Positions 7,138 to 11,343 of a stretch of DNA of 11,343 bases are shown here, piece by piece. The notes beneath the pieces are model-generated. The model had not been told where the DNA came from, made no database searches, and saw only the letters and a list, made by a program, of their open reading frames with translations. The DNA is taken from contig CAKQUI010000075.1 of NCBI GenBank assembly GCA_934277495.1, positions 1 to 11,343 of the forward strand, in the 5' to 3' direction. This stretch comes from an uncultured Clostridia bacterium (GTDB lineage: Bacteria; Bacillota; Clostridia; Peptostreptococcales; Anaerovoracaceae). How positions within the stretch are numbered: the first letter of the stretch is position 1; each line of letters starts with the position of its first letter. The position numbers and the translations under genes were made by a program.

Positions 7138-7157
7138 ACCATACAGGGAGAAATATA

Positions 7158-8441
7158 ATGAATAAAAAAGCCGGATTCGATACTAAATGCGTTCATGGTA
7201 CATACAAGGCACAGAGCGGGCAGCCGCAGGTGCTTCCTATCATACAGAACACGACATACAGATACTACAATGCACACGATGTGGCAGAGCTGTTCGATCT
7301 GGACAGCCCGAACCATATGTATACAAGATTGGGAAGTCCTACAGTGGACGCTCTCGAACAGAAAGTTGCACTGCTTGAAGGCGGTACAGCAGGCATGGCT
7401 GCTTCATCAGGGCAGTCGGCTACACTGATAACCATACTGAACCTCTGTAATGCAGGCGACCATGTGATATCTGCTACGAACATATATGGCGGTACGCACA
7501 ATCTTCTGGATGTTTCCCTCAGAAAGCTGGGTATAGAGGTGGATTTCATAGATCAGGATATATCGGTGGACGAAATAGTGAGCCATGCCAGACCTAACAC
7601 AAAGGCTGTATTCGGCGAGACACTGGGCAATCCTGCGCTGAGCGTTCTGGATATAGAGAAGTTCGCTGAAGCGGCAGACCGGATAGGAGTACCGCTGGTA
7701 GTCGATAATACGCTGGCTACGCCAGCCCTTTGCAGGCCGCTGGAGCATGGAGCGAACATCGTGATACAGTCTACTACAAAGTATGCTGACGGACATGGCA
7801 GCTGTGTAGGCGGATGCGTGGTGGAAGGCGGCAACTTCGACTGGAACAGGAACGACAGGTTCCCGGGACTCACGCAGCCCGACGAAAGCTATCACGGTCT
7901 TACTTTCTATGAAAAATTCGGTGATGCGGCGTTCTGCACAAGGCTCAAGACAGTACTGGTCAGAGACTTCGGATGCACGATGGCTCCGATGAACGCATAT
8001 CTGACTCATCAGGGTCTGCAGACACTTCCGCTCAGGATGGAGCGTCACAGCCAGAATGCGCTGGCCCTGGCAAAACATCTCAAGGATCATCCTATGGTGG
8101 ACTGGATCATATATCCTGGACTTGAAAGCGACAGATACTATGATCTTGCAAAGAAATATCTGCCGAAGGGAGCCAGTGGAGTTCTTTCGTTCGGAGTCAA
8201 AGGCGGCAGGGAGGCAGGCGAGAAATTCCTCGAAAATCTCGACCTGACAAGTGTAGTCGTGCATGTAGGCGATATCAGGACAAGTGCACTGCATCCTGCC
8301 AGCACTACACACAGACAGCTCACAGAAGAGCAGCAGCTTGCAGCAGGCATAACTCCGTCGCTCATAAGAGTATCTGTGGGTCTGGAATCCATCGAGGATA
8401 TCATAGCTGATTTCGATCAGGCACTTGAAAAGATTAAATAA
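7158..8441 (+). CDS. metY: O-acetylhomoserine sulfhydrylase (PLP-dependent, Cys/Met metabolism family)
   Basis: MetY makes L-homocysteine from O-acetyl-L-homoserine and sulfide, releasing acetate. The 427-residue length fits O-acetylhomoserine sulfhydrylases, which are longer than the roughly 380-400-residue cystathionine synthases and lyases. Cofactor residues are visible: Tyr55 and Arg57 in YTRLGSPT (which reach the neighbouring subunit's phosphate), GMAASSGQSA (79-88), Tyr110 in NIYGGT (ring stacking), Asp183 in VVDNT, and the Schiff-base Lys208 in STTKYADGHG. The C-terminal region contains SVGLESIEDIIADFDQAL, the usual end of the family. GGGAG sits seven bases before the ATG. metA begins 27 bases downstream and makes the substrate, which supports this name over methionine gamma-lyase or cystathionine gamma-synthase. 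Enzyme assay would still be needed to exclude use of O-succinylhomoserine. Confidence 0.92.
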   Translation: MNKKAGFDTKCVHGTYKAQSGQPQVLPIIQNTTYRYYNAHDVAELFDLDSPNHMYTRLGSPTVDALEQKVALLEGGTAGMAASSGQSATLITILNLCNAGDHVISATNIYGGTHNLLDVSLRKLGIEVDFIDQDISVDEIVSHARPNTKAVFGETLGNPALSVLDIEKFAEAADRIGVPLVVDNTLATPALCRPLEHGANIVIQSTTKYADGHGSCVGGCVVEGGNFDWNRNDRFPGLTQPDESYHGLTFYEKFGDAAFCTRLKTVLVRDFGCTMAPMNAYLTHQGLQTLPLRMERHSQNALALAKHLKDHPMVDWIIYPGLESDRYYDLAKKYLPKGASGVLSFGVKGGREAGEKFLENLDLTSVVVHVGDIRTSALHPASTTHRQLTEEQQLAAGITPSLIRVSVGLESIEDIIADFDQALEKIK

Positions 8442-8468
8442 AGCAGACATCAGGAGGATCATCGGCAA

Positions 8469-9392
8469 ATGCCTTTAATAATACCAAATTCGCTTCCGGC
8501 GGCGGAAGCTTTGCAGAGTGAAAATATTTTTACAATGGACAGAGCCAGGGCGGTGTCACAGGATATCCGTCCTCTTAAGATAGTCATAGTCAATCTCATG
8601 CCGACCAAGATAGCTACGGAGACACAGCTTGCCAGAGTACTGGCAAACAGTCCCCTGCAGGTGGAGATGACACTTGTGACTATGGATTCACACGAATCGA
8701 CGCATATATCACAGGAGCATATGGAGTCGTTTTACAAGACTCTGGATGAGATAAAGGGTGAATACTACGACGGTATGATTCTGACAGGGGCACCTGTTGA
8801 GCAGATGCCTTTCGAAGAGGTGGATTACTGGAAGGAACTCTGCGATATATTCGAGTTTGCGAAGACCCATGTATACAGCAGCATGTTCATATGCTGGGGA
8901 GCGCAGGCCGCACTGTATTATCATTACGGCATACCTAAGCGGCTTCTGGACAAAAAGGTTTTCGGCATATTCGAACATCGTGTCGTAAGACCGCACAATC
9001 CGCTGGTGAGAGGGTTCGATGAGATTTTCTACGCACCTCATTCAAGACATACGGAGGTGCTCAGAAGCGATATTGAAAAAGAGCCTGCTCTCAGGATGCT
9101 GGCGGAATCGGACGAGGTAGGACCTCATATAATATCAACGGAGAACGGCAGACAGATATTCATACTGGGTCACCAGGAGTATGACAAGGAGACTCTTGCC
9201 GGCGAATACTTCAGAGATGTGAAGAAAGGTCTGGATATCGATGTACCGGCCAATTATTTCCGGGATGATGATCCTGAAAAGGAAATACTGTTCAGATGGA
9301 GGAGCCACGCCAGCCTTCTGTTCAGCAACTGGCTGAACTATTACGTATACCAGGCAACTCCGTACGACCTTGAACAGATGACAGAAGACTGA
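8469..9392 (+). CDS. metA: Homoserine O-acetyltransferase, MetA family
   Basis: The 307-residue enzyme activates L-homoserine by O-acylation, the first step committed to methionine. The fold is class I glutamine amidotransferase-like, and the catalytic residues fall at their canonical numbers: Cys142 in FICWGAQA, His235 and Glu237 in LGHQEYD. Position 111 (GAPVE) is Glu. In characterised MetA proteins Glu111 selects acetyl-CoA, while Gly111 (as in E. coli) selects succinyl-CoA, so this enzyme should make O-acetylhomoserine despite the frequent annotation of the family as succinyltransferase. This fits the neighbouring MetY. AGGAGG (8452-8457) lies 11 bases before the ATG, and metY ends 27 bases upstream with no terminator between, so the two are probably one transcript. 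The last bases of the gene overlap a candidate promoter for fbp. Confidence 0.95.
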   Translation: MPLIIPNSLPAAEALQSENIFTMDRARAVSQDIRPLKIVIVNLMPTKIATETQLARVLANSPLQVEMTLVTMDSHESTHISQEHMESFYKTLDEIKGEYYDGMILTGAPVEQMPFEEVDYWKELCDIFEFAKTHVYSSMFICWGAQAALYYHYGIPKRLLDKKVFGIFEHRVVRPHNPLVRGFDEIFYAPHSRHTEVLRSDIEKEPALRMLAESDEVGPHIISTENGRQIFILGHQEYDKETLAGEYFRDVKKGLDIDVPANYFRDDDPEKEILFRWRSHASLLFSNWLNYYVYQATPYDLEQMTED

Positions 9393-9398
9393 TATATT
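9370..9398 (+). promoter_or_regulatory. Candidate promoter of fbp, overlapping the metA stop
   Basis: TTGAAC (9370-9375, 4/6) and TATATT (9393-9398, 5/6) have an ideal 17-bp spacing. The -35 box lies in the last codons of metA and the -10 box begins right after its stop. Transcription would start near 9405, giving a leader of about 33 bases. With no terminator after metA, read-through is also possible. Confidence 0.5.
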
Positions 9399-9437
9399 AT
9401 GCTGGATGGAATTAAACTGTTATGGAGGTAGTTTTGT

Positions 9438-11343
9438 ATGGTGGATCAGAATCTGCTGAAACTTTTATCTAAGAAATATCCTGACGTAAAGTCAGCTACA
9501 GAAGAAATAGTCAATCTCAGTGCTATAATGTCGCTGCCGAAGGGCACTGAATATTTTCTCAGCGACCTTCACGGCGAGCATGAAGCATTCATACATATGC
9601 TCAAAAGCGCATCAGGCGTCATCAAGGCGAAGATCGACGAGATATTCGGACCGGATCTCACCCGTGATGAACGTGAGCGTCTTGCAGCGCTTGTTTACAA
9701 TGCAGACGCAGAGATAAAGCGCCGCAGGAAGACGACAGAAGACTTCGACAAGTGGTGCAAGGAGTCCATTTTCAATCTTGTACTCATCTGCAAGTCCGTA
9801 TCCAACAAATATACGAGATCCAAGGTGCGTAAACGTCTGCCTAAGGAATATGCATATATCATGGACGAGCTTCTGCACAATGATGATGAAGCCAACAAAG
9901 GCAACTACTACGGTCAGATAATCAGTACAATAGTAGACTGTGGTGTGGCAGAGGAGTTCATCGAAGAGCTTACAGAAGTCATCAGTTCTTTGGCTGTAGA
10001 CAGGCTGCACATAATCGGAGATATATGGGACAGAGGCTCACATCCTGACAGGATAATGGACTTCCTTATGACATATCATGATGTGGATTTCCAGTGGGGC
10101 AATCATGATATAGTATGGATGGGAGCAGCCACAGGAAACTGGGCATGCATGACAAATGTCCTCAGGATGAATATAAGCTACAACAATTTCGATATGCTGG
10201 AGATAGGCTACGGCATCAATCTGAGACCTCTGGCGATAATGGCAGAAAAAGTCTACGGCGATGACCCTTGTGAATTTTTCATGCCGAAGAGACTCGAAGA
10301 AAATAAATACGACCCGATCGAAGACAGCCTTGCAGCCAAGATGAACAAGGCCATATCCATATGTCAGTTCAAGGTGGAAGGACAGCGTATAATGGCGCAT
10401 CCTGAATACGGTCTTGAAAACAGGCTGCTGCTGGATAAGATCGATCATGAGAACGGTACTATAAAGCTGAAGAGCGGCGTCTATCCTCTCAGGGATTCGA
10501 ATTTCCCTACTATAGACCCGGCAGATCCTTACAAACTCACGCAGGATGAGCTGGATGTGCTGAATGCGCTGGAAGCGTCTTTCCTCAACAGTGAAAAACT
10601 CCAGAAGCATATCAGGTTCATATACAGCCATGGTGCGCTTTATACAGCGGTAAACGGTAATCTGCTGTATCACGGCTGTATACCTATGGATGAAGACGGC
10701 AATTTTGAGAAGTGTACTGTAAACGGAGTGACAAAGTCGGGCAAGGCGTATATGGATTATCTCGACAGTCAGGTGAGAAAGGCGTATTTCGATCCGGACA
10801 AGTCGCAGGAAACAGGCAGGTCGGGAGATCTGATGTGGTATCTGTGGCTTTCCAAAAAGTCACCGCTTTTCGGCAAGGATCAGATGACTACATTCGAACG
10901 CTGCTTCATTGCGGACAAAGCTACCCACAAGGAACATACCGTGAACTATTACAAGCTGATAAAACGCAGGGACATATGCGAGAAGATACTTGCGGAATTC
11001 GGTCTGGATCCGAAGACTTCTCACATCCTCAACGGTCATGTGCCTGTAAAGATAAAAGACGGAGAAAGCCCTGTGAAGGGAGAAGGCAAGCTCATCGTCA
11101 TAGACGGAGGAATGTCCAAGGCATACCAGAAACAGACAGGTATAGCCGGATACACGTTCATATTCAATTCAAGATATATGGCGCTGGCGGAGCACAAGCC
11201 CTACAGTCCTCTGCAGCCTGACGGCACACAGGAGTTCCATTCCCCTGTGATAAGGACGGTGCAGACGCTGGGACGCAGGATGTATGTTAAGGACACAGAC
11301 CAGGGCAAGGAACTCATGCGTGAGGTAGAAGAACTTAAGGCGC
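9438..11343 (+). CDS. fbp: Fructose-1,6-bisphosphatase class III, 3' end outside the window
   Basis: The frame is open for 635 codons and runs off the right edge. Class III enzymes are about 640-670 residues, so only a short tail is missing. It hydrolyses fructose 1,6-bisphosphate to fructose 6-phosphate in gluconeogenesis and is the Firmicutes-type enzyme, unrelated to the E. coli class I form. The metallophosphatase motifs are in order: SDLHGEHEAF (Asp43, His45), GDIWDRGSHPDR (Asp195, Asp198), WGNHD (221-224), SHGA (397-400) and LNGHVPVK (His534), followed by IDGGMSKAYQKQTGIAGY. A long lysine- and arginine-rich helical insertion (about residues 60-150) separates the first two metal motifs, as is usual in this class. 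GGAGG (9424-9428) lies nine bases before the ATG. The gene starts 45 bases after metA on the same strand, with a candidate promoter of its own. Confidence 0.95.
   Translation, partial: MVDQNLLKLLSKKYPDVKSATEEIVNLSAIMSLPKGTEYFLSDLHGEHEAFIHMLKSASGVIKAKIDEIFGPDLTRDERERLAALVYNADAEIKRRRKTTEDFDKWCKESIFNLVLICKSVSNKYTRSKVRKRLPKEYAYIMDELLHNDDEANKGNYYGQIISTIVDCGVAEEFIEELTEVISSLAVDRLHIIGDIWDRGSHPDRIMDFLMTYHDVDFQWGNHDIVWMGAATGNWACMTNVLRMNISYNNFDMLEIGYGINLRPLAIMAEKVYGDDPCEFFMPKRLEENKYDPIEDSLAAKMNKAISICQFKVEGQRIMAHPEYGLENRLLLDKIDHENGTIKLKSGVYPLRDSNFPTIDPADPYKLTQDELDVLNALEASFLNSEKLQKHIRFIYSHGALYTAVNGNLLYHGCIPMDEDGNFEKCTVNGVTKSGKAYMDYLDSQVRKAYFDPDKSQETGRSGDLMWYLWLSKKSPLFGKDQMTTFERCFIADKATHKEHTVNYYKLIKRRDICEKILAEFGLDPKTSHILNGHVPVKIKDGESPVKGEGKLIVIDGGMSKAYQKQTGIAGYTFIFNSRYMALAEHKPYSPLQPDGTQEFHSPVIRTVQTLGRRMYVKDTDQGKELMREVEELKA

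Noticed and set aside
7407..8468. Long open frame (353 codons) on the - strand opposite metY
   Set aside because: It mirrors the codon structure of metY, its translation is Cys-, Arg- and Tyr-rich with no recognisable domain, and metY on the + strand has all catalytic residues.
10038..10673. Open frame on the - strand inside fbp
   Set aside because: It is antisense to the continuous class III phosphatase frame, which carries ordered metal-binding motifs; the antisense product shows no domain.
1..11343. Search for a novel defence, mobile or secretion system
   Set aside because: Every substantial coding region matches a well-known housekeeping or efflux family, and no integrase, transposase, toxin, reverse transcriptase, nuclease or repeat array is visible.

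Overview
This window looks like chromosomal housekeeping DNA from an anaerobic Gram-positive bacterium, most likely of the class Clostridia. The evidence is the class III (Firmicutes-type) fructose-1,6-bisphosphatase, a SpoIID/LytB-family protein, a two-subunit oxygen-labile [4Fe-4S] fumarase, strong AGGAGG-like ribosome-binding sites, and heavy use of ATA, AGA and AGG codons. A finer placement cannot be justified from the sequence alone. I see no mobile element, CRISPR array, tRNA, rRNA or phage gene, and no convincing undescribed system.

Layout. (1) 1-2223, + strand: the 3' part of dnaK, then dnaJ, closed by a strong intrinsic terminator; this is the end of a heat-shock chaperone operon. 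(2) 2239-4521: a divergent pair made of a MerR-family regulator with a GyrI-like ligand domain (- strand) and a MATE-family efflux transporter (+ strand). The gap between them holds a textbook MerR-type promoter with a 19-bp spacer and an internal dyad. (3) 4538-5563, - strand: a membrane-anchored SpoIID/LytB-domain protein convergent with the transporter. The transporter's terminator hairpin lies inside the 3' coding end of this gene. (4) 5679-7096, + strand: class I fumarase alpha and beta subunits, divergent from the SpoIID-like gene. (5) 7158-9392, + strand: O-acetylhomoserine sulfhydrylase (metY) and homoserine O-acyltransferase (metA), two consecutive methionine-pathway steps. The MetA residue that sets acyl-donor choice is Glu111, which predicts O-acetylhomoserine, the substrate MetY uses. 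(6) 9438 to the right edge: class III fructose-1,6-bisphosphatase, cut by the window end after 635 codons.

How the genes work together. dnaK and dnaJ encode chaperone partners. The MerR/MATE pair is probably a drug- or metabolite-inducible efflux module in which the regulator acts on the intergenic dyad. MetA and MetY convert homoserine to homocysteine by direct sulfhydrylation. Fumarase (dicarboxylate metabolism) and Fbp (gluconeogenesis) are central-carbon enzymes that lie on the same strand as the met genes without an obvious terminator between them, although candidate internal promoters precede metY and fbp. No gene-free stretch exceeds about 130 bases. The most useful second-look items are the MerR operator, the coding-embedded terminator, the MetA/MetY specificity match, and a pair of 8-bp palindromes 31 bp apart upstream of fumarase.
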